Of a stretch of DNA of 64,000 nt, positions 35,384 to 43,266 are shown one piece after another. The notes under the pieces are model-generated. The model was not told where the DNA came from and did no database searches. It saw only the letters and a list, made by a program, of their open reading frames with translations. This DNA comes from CAVVEQ01 sp963802095. Its GTDB lineage: Bacteria; Chloroflexota; Anaerolineae; Anaerolineales; Anaerolineaceae. The stretch covers positions 62,001 through 126,000 of the forward strand of contig CAWDHI010000003.1 of the NCBI GenBank assembly GCA_963802095.1. Reading direction: 5' to 3'. The stretch's first letter is position 1. Every line of letters starts with the position of its first letter. The position numbers and the translations under genes were made by a program.

Positions 35384-36529
35384 TTAGGAGTGCTTGAGGC
35401 GGGCCTCTATAAGGCGGGAAAGTTCTTCCAGGCGGGTGAGCGTTTCCTGCGCCTGGCCCAGGAATACGATCTCGTCGGCGAGCAGATCCAGGGCTTGGGA
35501 CTGATCCACCGGGTCGAGTCGGTTGATCGAACGAATGAATTTCAACAGGCTGCGGCTGGCTTCCCGTCCGGGGTCACGTGGAGAAGCAGGGGGTTTGCCG
35601 GGAAGCTGAGATGGCGGCTCGGGCGATGTTGATACCGCGGACACTTCGTCGGATGTGAGCTGGCTTTGGATGCTGATCTGGATCAATCGCTCCCGCTGCT
35701 GGCTGGGCGCGGAAAGGATCTCGCGAAGAACCCGCTCCGATAAACGGTAGCGGTCGGCAAGATCCAACAGAGGGCTGGGTAGCTGGAGGATATTCAGCAG
35801 CTGCACCATGCGCGGGCGGGTAAGCTGCATGACCGGGGTGATCTTTTCCCATAAACCGGTGGGCATTCGCTGGCTGCGAACCTTGCGGAAATAATCATAC
35901 TCGTCATCGACGGACTCTTCGGCGGGCAGACCCAATTCGGTAAGGATCAATGCAGAGATCTCGCAAGCCTGCTCCACCGCGGAAGGCGGCTCGGCGTGGC
36001 GGTTTTCCAGCACCTGCCGTTGGCGGGTGGGGTTATCCACCACCTCGACCCGCAGCAGGGGCTCCTCGGCCGCGTGGTTCTTCACCCGTTTAAGACAGGC
36101 AGCCCAAAAGCGGCGCTCCCCGGTCTCTATCTGGAAGATATAGTTTCCGTTCGGACCTTCCTTCCATGCGCCGGTGATCGGTTTGATCTGCCCGTGCTCA
36201 TCAAAGGATTCTCCCATGGCGACCAGGCGCTCTACCTCAGCTTTTATCGCCGGATCACTGCGGGTCAGTTCCAGCCAGGATGCTGCCGCCTGGTAGCAAT
36301 CGATCTTCCCGGAGAAGAAATCCTGCCGGATCGAAGGGGGAAGCAGCCGGCGGGGTTGAAACCGATCGGGCAGCATCTGGCTGGGAGCCAGGCGCTCAAT
36401 ACGTTCAACCGCGGCGATGGGGCTCAGGCTGGGGGTCAGGGGTGTTGCGCCAATCCCCGAAAGGCCCCCCGCAGGTTCCTGGGCGAGATCATCAAAGGCG
36501 TTGAACCGCTTTTTATTTTGCGAAGGCAT
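35384..36529 (-). CDS. ParB-like partition protein
   Basis: A 381-residue protein. Residues about 110-180 form the ParB/sulfiredoxin-like domain: DEHGQIKPITGAWK, a strand, then FQIETGERRFWAACLKRV, with the GERRxxAA motif that in ParB binds CTP. A helix-turn-helix follows near residues 225-275 (LWEKITPVMQLTRPRMVQLL, LADRYRLSERVLREILSA). A Pro/Ser linker and a C-terminal helical, probably dimerising segment complete it. It differs from chromosomal ParB in its long spacer and absent TGxHRLxA box. The canonical parS site was not found; palindromes listed nearby may be its targets. Second gene after ParA2 in the same operon (27-base gap). Confidence 0.82.
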   Translation of the reverse strand: MPSQNKKRFNAFDDLAQEPAGGLSGIGATPLTPSLSPIAAVERIERLAPSQMLPDRFQPRRLLPPSIRQDFFSGKIDCYQAAASWLELTRSDPAIKAEVERLVAMGESFDEHGQIKPITGAWKEGPNGNYIFQIETGERRFWAACLKRVKNHAAEEPLLRVEVVDNPTRQRQVLENRHAEPPSAVEQACEISALILTELGLPAEESVDDEYDYFRKVRSQRMPTGLWEKITPVMQLTRPRMVQLLNILQLPSPLLDLADRYRLSERVLREILSAPSQQRERLIQISIQSQLTSDEVSAVSTSPEPPSQLPGKPPASPRDPGREASRSLLKFIRSINRLDPVDQSQALDLLADEIVFLGQAQETLTRLEELSRLIEARLKHS

Positions 36530-36556
36530 GCCTGGCTCCTTTCCGGCAGGGAGGGT

Positions 36557-37396
36557 CTATCCCCCGCCGGTCCTTTCAAGCGCGGTATTCACCAGCGCGG
36601 CATACTCCTGAGTTGCGCGCGAGCTGGACCAGATTTGTTCCGGTTTTCTCTGGCGGGGTGGACGGAAATGGAACACATCCATATGGCTGGAGTGGGCGTA
36701 GGCAAGGTCGGAGGCTTTATGGATGGGAGCCAATACCTGCCCGGGATAGCGGCTGTGCAGCTCAGCGAGGATTTCCTGTGCCTCGGAACGCTGCTCCTCG
36801 CAGAGCGTGGGGAGGTATCCGAAGATCTTCAGGTCCGGCCGGAAGTGGACACGCACCTGCTCGATGGTACGCTGAAGCTCCAGAAGACCGGAGACACCCA
36901 GGTAGCTGGTTTCAACCGGGATCAATACGAAATCTGCCGCTACCAGCGAGTTCACCAGCAAATGCCCGGTGGTGGGCGGGGTATCGATGATGATGTAAGC
37001 AAACTCCCTGGAGGCTGGAGCCAACGCCTTGGAAAGCCGGGTCTCGTTTGCCATCAGGGTGGGTAGAAGATGAGCGGCCTCCACCATCGCGGGGTGGCTG
37101 CTTGGGATCACGTACAGGTTGGGGTGGTACTGGCTGCGTTGCGCCATGCGAAGCGCGGAAGGAGGCGGGCTTTCCAGGAGCAGGTTGGAGAGCATACCGC
37201 TACCCTGGGCGGGTTTTTGCCCAAACGCCGTGGCCAGCAATGCATGTCCCTGGGGATCCATATCCACAAGCAGCACCTTCCCGGATGCACCGGACCGCCC
37301 GGCCAGGTTCAGGGATAGTCCTGCAGCCAGATTCACGGCGGTGGTCGTCTTCCCAACCCCGCCTTTTTCATTGGCAATCGTGATCGTTACTCCCAT
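36557..37396 (-). CDS. ParA-family partition ATPase 2
   Basis: A 279-residue ParA/Soj-type ATPase from ATG 37396. ITIANEKGGVGKTTTAVNLA contains the deviant Walker A near residue 12; switch I is LVDMDPQGHALLATAFG and switch II is IIDTPPTTGHLLV. The C-terminal half includes VLIPVETSYLGVSGLLELQR. More canonical than ParA1. Upstream lies a strong minus-strand promoter and downstream, in operon, the ParB-like gene. With ParA1 this gives two partition ATPases of different type within 4 kb, unusual for a bacterial chromosome. Confidence 0.9.
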   Translation of the reverse strand: MGVTITIANEKGGVGKTTTAVNLAAGLSLNLAGRSGASGKVLLVDMDPQGHALLATAFGQKPAQGSGMLSNLLLESPPPSALRMAQRSQYHPNLYVIPSSHPAMVEAAHLLPTLMANETRLSKALAPASREFAYIIIDTPPTTGHLLVNSLVAADFVLIPVETSYLGVSGLLELQRTIEQVRVHFRPDLKIFGYLPTLCEEQRSEAQEILAELHSRYPGQVLAPIHKASDLAYAHSSHMDVFHFRPPRQRKPEQIWSSSRATQEYAALVNTALERTGGG

Positions 37397-37444
37397 TTGC
37401 CCTCTATTTTCCCGCGACCGAGGTAATTGCACATAACTTCAATA

Positions 37445-37473
37445 ATCATACATAAAAACACCCCCATAGTCAA
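37445..37473 (-). promoter_or_regulatory. Sigma-70-type promoter of the ParA2-ParB operon
   Basis: On the minus strand TTGACT (37468-37473), exactly 17 bases, TATGAT (37445-37450). Predicted start near 37438, 42 bases before the ATG at 37396. Confidence 0.65.
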
Positions 37474-37503
37474 CATTAGCATAACTGGGGATGATTTAGG
37501 GAT

Positions 37504-37559
37504 AATTACCGCAAATACATTTAAAATTATATTAATTACCGTAAATCTATTGAAATTAA
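37504..37559 (+). repeat. Two iteron-like direct repeats in the divergent intergenic region
   Basis: Two 26-base units at 37504-37529 and 37534-37559, both beginning AATTACCG, period 30 bases, about 20 of 26 positions identical. They fill the AT-rich space between the divergent promoters of the ParA2-ParB and AAA operons. Confidence 0.55.
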
Positions 37560-37578
37560 CCAGAATTCGTGTAATAAT
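37550..37578 (+). promoter_or_regulatory. Sigma-70-type promoter of the AAA/initiator-like operon
   Basis: TTGAAA (37550-37555), 17 bases, AATAAT (37573-37578). The -35 box lies inside the second iteron-like repeat, so repeat binding would control this promoter. GGGAGG precedes the ATG at 37606. Confidence 0.6.
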
Positions 37579-37605
37579 AAGAGAAATATATCGGGAGGAA
37601 AAGCA

Positions 37606-38430
37606 ATGTTATCTTCCATGGGCGATGAGGATTGGAGATATGCGCGCCTTGAACGACTGGGTTTGAAAGAAGATCCTTTCAAGCTTTCTGCTGATCCGCG
37701 CTACCTTTACCTGGGGCCGGAGCATCTGGCGGTTTACCGTCAGGCCCAGGGTGTGATCTCCCGGCGGCGCGGACTTGCCCTGATCACCGGCGATATGGGT
37801 ATGGGCAAGAGTTCGCTGGCCAGGCGTCTCTATGACGTCTACAACCCGGATGAGAATGTAACGATTTATTATAACCACACAGCAGCTTTTAAATCCGCGA
37901 TGGATGCTGCCATTCAGATCTCGCAGGCGCTCGGCATTCCACCGCAGCGCAGCTTCCAGCGCCAGATGGAAAGCCTGGAACAAAAAATGGCCTCGGCCTA
38001 CACCGCCCAGCAAAACGTGATCATCCTACTGGACGACGCGCAAATGATGAAGCCCGAAGCCCTGGAAGTGATCCACCGCATCTACAACTTTGATTATGAC
38101 GTCAAGGTTGTGCAGATTCTGGCCTTTGGGCAGAGCGAAATGTCCAGCCTGTTCGAAACCAACAAGGCAGTGAACGCGCGCGTTTTTGTGCGCCTGGTGC
38201 TGCCACCCCTAACCCTTTCAAGCGCATTACAGATGGTAATGTTTCGCCTGAATGTGGCCGGGCGCAACGAGAGCATGATCGACGACGACGCCTTTGAACT
38301 GCTCTACGAGAAATCCCAGGGAGTCCCGCGGGAGATCACCAAGTTTTGCGCCTATGCCACCGACCTGCTCCTGCAAAGTGACGCCACCACCATAGACCGC
38401 AATATTGTTCGAGAGGCAATCAGCGCATGA
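37606..38430 (+). CDS. Stand-alone AAA+ ATPase, ExeA/TniB-like
   Basis: A 274-residue ATPase. The N-terminal GLKEDPFKLSADPRYLYLGP is the signature of the ExeA/GspA-like AAA group, also found in the TniB-type transposition helper. Walker A GDMGMGKSSLARRL near residue 63, Walker B NVIILLDDAQMM near 140, sensor region VQILAFGQSEM, and an Arg-rich C-terminal lid domain (SQGVPREITKFCAYATDLLL). Unlike ExeA it has no membrane or peptidoglycan-binding part. It is coupled by ATGA to the next gene and lies two genes before a DnaA-domain-I-like protein, which lacks its own ATPase. I infer it supplies the motor of a split initiator. Confidence 0.82.
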   Translation: MLSSMGDEDWRYARLERLGLKEDPFKLSADPRYLYLGPEHLAVYRQAQGVISRRRGLALITGDMGMGKSSLARRLYDVYNPDENVTIYYNHTAAFKSAMDAAIQISQALGIPPQRSFQRQMESLEQKMASAYTAQQNVIILLDDAQMMKPEALEVIHRIYNFDYDVKVVQILAFGQSEMSSLFETNKAVNARVFVRLVLPPLTLSSALQMVMFRLNVAGRNESMIDDDAFELLYEKSQGVPREITKFCAYATDLLLQSDATTIDRNIVREAISA

Positions 38431-38753
38431 CCTCTCCGACTCCCCCCAGAACCGCCTGGGTCCAACTTTATGAGGCCAGGCGGGTTACAAGCGAACCTGT
38501 TACCCGAACTGCCGGGCGACCTCCAGCGTCTGTCCCCCGACGGAAGGTGGGGCTAACCCTCTCCCAGGGAGAGATCACCGAGATTGACGAATGGCAGCAG
38601 CGCTTTTCCACGCTGCTCAAACGCAAAGTCTCCGATGGCGAGACCGTGGGGATCCTTGTACGCATCTGTACCGCCCGGTTGAACCGCGTGGGGGAAGCCG
38701 AAACCACTGGCGGGCTCTCTGCTTTCGTGGAGAAACTTATTGAGACGGAGTAA
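38427..38753 (+). CDS. Small basic protein of unknown function in the initiator-like operon
   Basis: A 108-residue protein whose ATG overlaps the AAA+ gene stop by 4 bases. The N-terminal 40 residues are basic and disordered. Residues 41-108 (KVGLTLSQGEITEIDEWQQR, FSTLLKRKVSDGETVGILVR) look like a strand plus two helices, a possible ribbon-helix-helix DNA-binding unit. No family recognised. Position between the ATPase and the DnaA-domain-I-like protein suggests an adaptor or repressor role. Confidence 0.6.
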   Translation: MTSPTPPRTAWVQLYEARRVTSEPVTRTAGRPPASVPRRKVGLTLSQGEITEIDEWQQRFSTLLKRKVSDGETVGILVRICTARLNRVGEAETTGGLSAFVEKLIETE

Positions 38754-38845
38754 TTGTTTCTTCCAAAAATCACCCATAATATTGGTAGAAATAATTATCA
38801 AATAAGTAACCTTAACAATTATTAAGTTGATCGTTTTGGTTGATT

Positions 38846-38861
38846 TGGGGAGTAATCCCCA
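38846..38861 (+). other. Hairpin in front of the DnaA-domain-I-like gene
   Basis: TGGGGA and TCCCCA arms around GTAA, 47 bases before the ATG at 38909. Not followed by a T-run, so a leader hairpin or binding site rather than a terminator. Confidence 0.4.
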
Positions 38862-38908
38862 GAAAAGAAGTAATTCGAAACGGGAAGCATAAGCGAGAGA
38901 AACCAGTT

Positions 38909-39766
38909 ATGACCGACGCCAGCCGGCCGCCCCAACCCCAACCGAACCAGCGCGATGCCTGGCAGATCGTGCTGGGTCAACTTCAGGCAGAGATGGCGCG
39001 CACCATGTTCGAAACCTGGGTGCAGCCACTTCGGGTGATGAGCTTCCAGGATGGCGTTTTTACCTTGGGGGCGTTCAATCCCTTCGCGCGGGATTGGGTG
39101 GTCAACCGCCTGAAAAGCCGCATCACCCAGCTGCTTGGCGCGGTCTACTCCACGCCGGTCGAGCTGCAAGTGGTGGTGATCAATGAATTTTACCGGCCTG
39201 AGCAATCCCTGGAGCGCTCACCGCAAACAACTGCGCCAGCTGAAATCCCGGTTGAGGAAATCCAGGCCGGGGAAAAGATCCAGATCCCAAATAATCGCAA
39301 GATGATGCTGCAGCGGGCTTATGGCTCCCGGCGGGCTAAGCTTATAGAACCCGAGCGCGGGATGTTCGTGACCCTCTATTCTTTTTACAGCTGGCTTCCC
39401 CTGCTCGGGCACTCCGCTTTTGCCACCATCCTGGCCGCCCGGTCGCTATGTTACTGGAACCCGATGACCGGCGAGCTACGCAACGTGATCGAAACCGATA
39501 TGTCGGAGCTTGCCCGGCGGGCAGCGGTCAGCGTCCGCACGGTGAAAGATGTCCTCTCCAATGAGCTGGTGCGGCAATATTTTCTGCGGTATAAGGTGCG
39601 GCGGATCATCACCCCCAACGGCGTGCGAACCGCGGGCATCTCGCTGCAGGTTCGCATGGACGACCCCCTCACCCCCCAGGATCAGGAGTTGAGCGGTATG
39701 ACCGAGGACGAACCCTGGTGCTCCCCGGATTTTGAGACGGAAGAAGAATTGGACCGCGATCTGTAA
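38909..39766 (+). CDS. DnaA domain-I-like protein fused to a winged-helix-like domain, candidate replication initiator
   Basis: A 285-residue protein from ATG 38909 (an in-frame TTG at 38840 is less likely). Residues 15-90 match DnaA domain I: AWQIVLGQLQAEMARTMFET, then WVQPLRVMSFQDGVFTLGAF and NPFARDWVVNRLKSRITQLL, the region that in DnaA contacts helicase and other DnaA copies. No Walker A follows. Instead, after a Pro/Glu linker, residues about 130-265 contain LARRAAVSVRTVKDVLSNEL (helix-turn-helix) and VRRIITPNGVRTAGISLQVR (a wing), as in plasmid Rep-type winged helices. The last 20 residues are acidic. The AAA+ ATPase that DnaA carries in one chain is encoded two genes upstream. Function as initiator is inferred. 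Confidence 0.75.
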   Translation: MTDASRPPQPQPNQRDAWQIVLGQLQAEMARTMFETWVQPLRVMSFQDGVFTLGAFNPFARDWVVNRLKSRITQLLGAVYSTPVELQVVVINEFYRPEQSLERSPQTTAPAEIPVEEIQAGEKIQIPNNRKMMLQRAYGSRRAKLIEPERGMFVTLYSFYSWLPLLGHSAFATILAARSLCYWNPMTGELRNVIETDMSELARRAAVSVRTVKDVLSNELVRQYFLRYKVRRIITPNGVRTAGISLQVRMDDPLTPQDQELSGMTEDEPWCSPDFETEEELDRDL

Positions 39767-39776
39767 CCGCGGTTAC
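39763..39776. promoter_or_regulatory. 14-bp perfect palindrome, candidate partition site, copy 3
   Basis: GTAACCGCGGTTAC, perfectly symmetric, overlapping the stop codon of the initiator-like gene. Two near copies lie at 35061 and 35367. The same bases also form the start of a possible terminator. Confidence 0.5.
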
Positions 39777-39784
39777 GGTTTTTT
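39765..39784 (+). terminator. Possible weak terminator after the initiator-like gene
   Basis: AACCG (39765-39769) pairs with CGGTT (39776-39780) around six bases, followed by T to 39784. Short stem; overlaps the palindrome. Confidence 0.45.
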
Positions 39785-39869
39785 AGAGAAGGTTGGGGGA
39801 GAAAGTCATCTTATAAAACAATGCGTATAGGTATAATACTATTTGCAACTCGTTTCGAATGTGTAGAAT

Positions 39870-40553
39870 ATGGATATGCATTCTGATTCCAGTCTGAAGA
39901 TCCAGCCTCTGGGGGAGGCGGCCTTCAACGTAACGCTCGGGGAGGCGATCAGCCTGGCTGCTTCAGTCAGGGTCCTGGCTCTGAAGAGGAGAATCCTTAC
40001 TGCGGACCTGGCCGGTGTGTGTGAAGCCGTCCCTGCATACACCAGCCTGCTGGTTCGGTTTGACCCCAACCGCTCGGACGTGAAATACCTTTTCGATGCT
40101 CTGACCGATCTATGCCTCTCCACCCCGACCGTGGATTCTGCCGCTGGCAACCTTGTGGAGGTACCGGTGGTCTACGGTGGCGTGTGTGGACCGGACCTGG
40201 ATGACCTGGCCACAAACGCCGGTATGACCCCCGATGAGGTTACCCGGTTGCATACCGCAGGAGATTACACGGTCGCATTCCTGGGCTTCCTGCCGGGGTT
40301 TCCCTACCTGGTCGGGCTGGATCACCGGCTGGCCTGCCCGCGCCTGGCTAGCCCCAGGCAAATGGTCCCTGCTGGTTCTGTGGGAATCGCCGGCGGACAG
40401 GCCGGCATATACCCTCTCGACTCTCCCGGGGGCTGGCGCATTATCGGGTGGACTTCTCTCAAGCTCTTTGATCCCTTTGCAGATCAACCCACTTTGCTGA
40501 AGCCGGGGGATCGGGTGCGTTTTATCCCCGCCAGTGAAGGAGCAGCCCTGTGA
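39870..40553 (+). CDS. pxpB: 5-oxoprolinase subunit PxpB (KipI-like)
   Basis: A 227-residue protein with the full KipI/PxpB pattern: VAFLGFLPGFPYLVGLDHRL, PRLASPRQMVPAGSVGIAGG and QAGIYPLDSPGGWRIIGWTS. PxpABC converts 5-oxoproline (pyroglutamate) to glutamate with ATP; B and C form the kinase-like part. Start ATG 39870 is in the frame and preceded by a TATAAT at 39832-39837, but no clear ribosome site is visible. Overlaps pxpC by 4 bases (GTGA). Confidence 0.92.
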   Translation: MDMHSDSSLKIQPLGEAAFNVTLGEAISLAASVRVLALKRRILTADLAGVCEAVPAYTSLLVRFDPNRSDVKYLFDALTDLCLSTPTVDSAAGNLVEVPVVYGGVCGPDLDDLATNAGMTPDEVTRLHTAGDYTVAFLGFLPGFPYLVGLDHRLACPRLASPRQMVPAGSVGIAGGQAGIYPLDSPGGWRIIGWTSLKLFDPFADQPTLLKPGDRVRFIPASEGAAL

Positions 40554-41524
40554 ACCTGGAGATACTGGAAGGAGGGTACGGGGTGACCATTCAGGATGCC
40601 GGGCGACGCGGGCATGCGGATTTGGGCATCCCGGAGGGCGGCGCGATGGACCGCTTTGCCCTGCAGGCAGCCAACCTGCTGGCAGGCAACACACCTGGCG
40701 CAGCCGGGCTGGAGATCCCCAGCGCAGGGTTGGTCCTGCTCCCGGATGCGGACTGCCTGCTGGCCTGCGCCGGACCTGGATGGAGCCTGCGGGTGAATAG
40801 CAGAAATCTGCCGGGCTGGATGTCAGTGCTGGCGCGGGCGCAGGATCGGGTGGAGGTGATCCCCGGAAGTGGCAGGTGGGGGTACCTGGCGATATCGGGC
40901 GGGTTGGATGTTCCCCTCATCCTTGACTCGCGCTCCACGAACCTGCGCGGTGGTTTTGGCGGCTTGGAGGGTAGGCCGCTGCGGGCGGGCGATTACATCC
41001 CATGCTTCGATACGCAATTTTCATTGGAGGACCGGGCGGGAACCACCTTTCCACTGGATAGAATTCCGCCTTATGGATCGCCACTGGAAGCACGGATGAT
41101 CCCCGGACCAGAGGCAGATTTATTACCCGGCACAACGGATGAATTTTTCGGGCAAACCTGGCGTGTGGGCAGCCGTTCGGACCGGATGGGATACGCGCTG
41201 GAGGGGGTTACACTCAACCCAGCAGATATTGGAGAACTGATCACCGTGCCGGTAATTCCGGGGGTCATCCAGGTGCCGCCGGGGGGCACTCCATTTGTGC
41301 TGATGCGCGACGCGCAGACCACCGGCGGCTACGCCAGGGTGGCGGTTATCATCGCTGCGGACCTTGGCCTTCTCGCCCAATTGCGACCCGGCGATGAAGC
41401 TTCCTTCCTGGAGGTGAGCCTGGAGGATGCGCGCCTGGCTGCGACGGCGCGACAAAAAGTGCTGGAGGATTTTCTCCGGGCTACCCCGGATTGCGTTTAT
41501 GAATGGGAAGTGCCGGAAATATGA
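40550..41524 (+). CDS. pxpC: 5-oxoprolinase subunit PxpC (KipA-like)
   Basis: A 324-residue protein of the biotin-dependent carboxyltransferase/KipA family: GGYGVTIQDAGRRGHADLGI, GGAMDRFALQAANLLAGN, RWGYLAISGGLDVPLI and GVIQVPPGGTPFVLMRDAQT with TTGGYARVAVI following. Partner of PxpB in 5-oxoprolinase. GTG start in a 4-base overlap. The 3' end overlaps the convergent downstream gene by 28 bases. Confidence 0.92.
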   Translation: MNLEILEGGYGVTIQDAGRRGHADLGIPEGGAMDRFALQAANLLAGNTPGAAGLEIPSAGLVLLPDADCLLACAGPGWSLRVNSRNLPGWMSVLARAQDRVEVIPGSGRWGYLAISGGLDVPLILDSRSTNLRGGFGGLEGRPLRAGDYIPCFDTQFSLEDRAGTTFPLDRIPPYGSPLEARMIPGPEADLLPGTTDEFFGQTWRVGSRSDRMGYALEGVTLNPADIGELITVPVIPGVIQVPPGGTPFVLMRDAQTTGGYARVAVIIAADLGLLAQLRPGDEASFLEVSLEDARLAATARQKVLEDFLRATPDCVYEWEVPEI

Positions 41525-42396
41525 ATCTTGATTGAAAGAGACTGCTCGGGGCGGGGGGAGTAGATGGCCAGCGAGTACCAGATGGTTCGCGCGATGCTCT
41601 TGAAATCCTGGTCGCCGGCAACCCGAACGGTCATGCGGTAATCCCCGAGGTGCGGCATGTATTTCCAGCCCAGCTCCCCCAGGTGCACTTCCTGCGAGTG
41701 GTGAAGGGCGTGCAGGGGAGGGATATTATCGTTGGCCACTGCTTCGAGGGTCATGCCGTACTGCTCCTGACCTTCCGAGCGACCGATCTCCTCCACCGCG
41801 GCCTGGATGAAATAGTTCTTTTCCTCATCCACGATAAAGACAGCGTAGTTATCCGAAACGATCTTGCCCTCCTGCAGGATGGCGCGCAGGGTGTTCTCGA
41901 TGGCGGGCAGGGCCTGGTTCATAGGCCCGGCGGATGCCCTGGACCACTGTTCGGGAACCAGCAGCGAGCCGGTGGGGGTGCGTCCTTTGACTTCCTCGTA
42001 GCGCACCCAGGCGCTGCTGGAGGGGTCCAGGATCTTGCGAAAGCGGGCCTTGAGCAGGGATAGGACATCATCGGAGGACGATTTGACCTCAAAAAATCCT
42101 CCCTCGGCGCTGATAACCATCCAGGGAGACCGTTCGCCGATCTTGTAGGCATTGAACGACCCTGCTGAAGTTTGGTGAATGCCGCTTGTCAGGTGGATGA
42201 GAGCGCTGGTATCCAGCAAGGCGCGGTACTCGCAGAAAAGGTGCAGCGCGTTGGCGTTATCTCCCAGGCAAACCACATCCACGCACTGCCAGAGGGAATC
42301 CCCCGAGCGGGCAGACACGGCCTGGAGGATATCGCCTACATCGAAATCCAGCGCCTGCCCATCGGGTGTATCATCATGGATGGTGACGGTGATCAT
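41497..42396 (-). CDS. Protein of unknown function between pxpC and pxpA
   Basis: A 299-residue protein on the opposite strand, inserted within the 5-oxoprolinase genes. ATG 42396 is chosen since extension to 42507 would run into pxpA. No membrane helix. Residues 1-90 (GQALDFDVGDILQAVSARSG, LWQCVDVVCLGDNANALHLF) and 150-290 (NYFIQAAVEEIGRSEGQEQY, LGWKYMPHLGDYRMTVRVAG) look like two alpha/beta modules; the second resembles TY-Chap/YbjN-type chaperone domains, a weak match. Not recognised. Convergent overlap with pxpC. Confidence 0.6.
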   Translation of the reverse strand: MITVTIHDDTPDGQALDFDVGDILQAVSARSGDSLWQCVDVVCLGDNANALHLFCEYRALLDTSALIHLTSGIHQTSAGSFNAYKIGERSPWMVISAEGGFFEVKSSSDDVLSLLKARFRKILDPSSSAWVRYEEVKGRTPTGSLLVPEQWSRASAGPMNQALPAIENTLRAILQEGKIVSDNYAVFIVDEEKNYFIQAAVEEIGRSEGQEQYGMTLEAVANDNIPPLHALHHSQEVHLGELGWKYMPHLGDYRMTVRVAGDQDFKSIARTIWYSLAIYSPRPEQSLSIKIHISGTSHS

Positions 42397-42487
42397 GATT
42401 TTCTTACCGGGTGAGACCGGTGCAGTTATTTTATAACAAATCTCACCCTTCAAAACAAGTTGCAAGGCTGTACGGGAGCAGTTACAA

Positions 42488-43266
42488 ATGCGAACGGTCG
42501 ATATCAACTGCGATATGGGCGAAAGCTACGGAGCTTACCGGCTGGGGGAGGATGAGGCAGTGATGCCCTATATCACTTCCGCGAACATCGCCTGTGGGTT
42601 CCACGCCGGCGACCCGACGGTGATGCAGGCTACCGTGCGCCTGGCGGTGAATCACGGTGTGGGGGTCGGAGCCCATCCCGGTTACCCGGACCTGCAGGGG
42701 TTTGGCCGCCGGGAGATGCGCCTCGCACTGGAGGAGGTGGAGGCATTGGTGCTCTACCAGGTTTCTGCGCTGGCGGGATTCGCCCGTGCTGAAGGGGTGG
42801 ATGTGCGCCATGTGAAACCTCACGGGGCGCTCTATAACCAGGCAGCCAGGGATGCGGCGCTGGCCGGGGCGGTCGCCCGGGCTGCCAGGCGCTTCAGCCG
42901 GGAGGTCATCCTGGTGGGACTGGCAGGGTCGCGGCTGATCGAAGCGGGGTTGGAGGCCGGACTGGGGGTGATCGCGCGAAGGCTTCCCGGACCGGGCATA
43001 CGAATCCGACGGTTCGCTCCGTCCGGCGCGATTTCCCCGGGGCAGTGATCGATGATCCGGTTCAAGCAGCGGCCAACGGTCTGCGCCTGGCGAGGGAGGG
43101 GGTCAGCATCACGCGTGATGGCTACACCGAAAGGATAGCGGTGGATACCCTCTGCATCCATGGGGATACGCCCGGGGCGGCGGACCGGGCGGCGCAATTA
43201 CGCCGCGCGCTGGAAGACGGCGATTTTAAAGTGCAACCTCAGGAGTTCACTCCTCCGGGGGAATGA
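42488..43266 (+). pseudogene. pxpA: 5-oxoprolinase subunit PxpA (LamB/YcsF), broken by two one-base insertions
   Basis: Three frames give a 258-residue PxpA: VDINCDMGESYGAYRLGEDE, SANIACGFHAGDPTVMQATV, GVGVGAHPGYPDLQGFGRRE and VRHVKPHGALYNQAARD are all standard. An extra base near 42977 and one at 43023 break it; without them IAEGFPDRAYESDGSLRRRD, FPGAVIDDPVQAAANGLRLA and CIHGDTPGAADRA follow, as in every PxpA. Normal length after correction, so real loss of function is doubtful. It would provide the ring-opening hydrolase part of 5-oxoprolinase with PxpB/C. Confidence 0.88.

Noticed and set aside
33495..39784. Canonical chromosomal parS and DnaA boxes near the partition genes.
   Set aside because: No TGTTTCACGTGAAACA-like site and no convincing TTATNCACA cluster were seen by eye; the other palindromes and repeats are reported instead.
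33746..39784. Integrated plasmid or mobile element with integrase and attachment sites.
   Set aside because: No integrase, transposase, transfer gene or flanking direct repeat was found on either side, so mobility is not supported.
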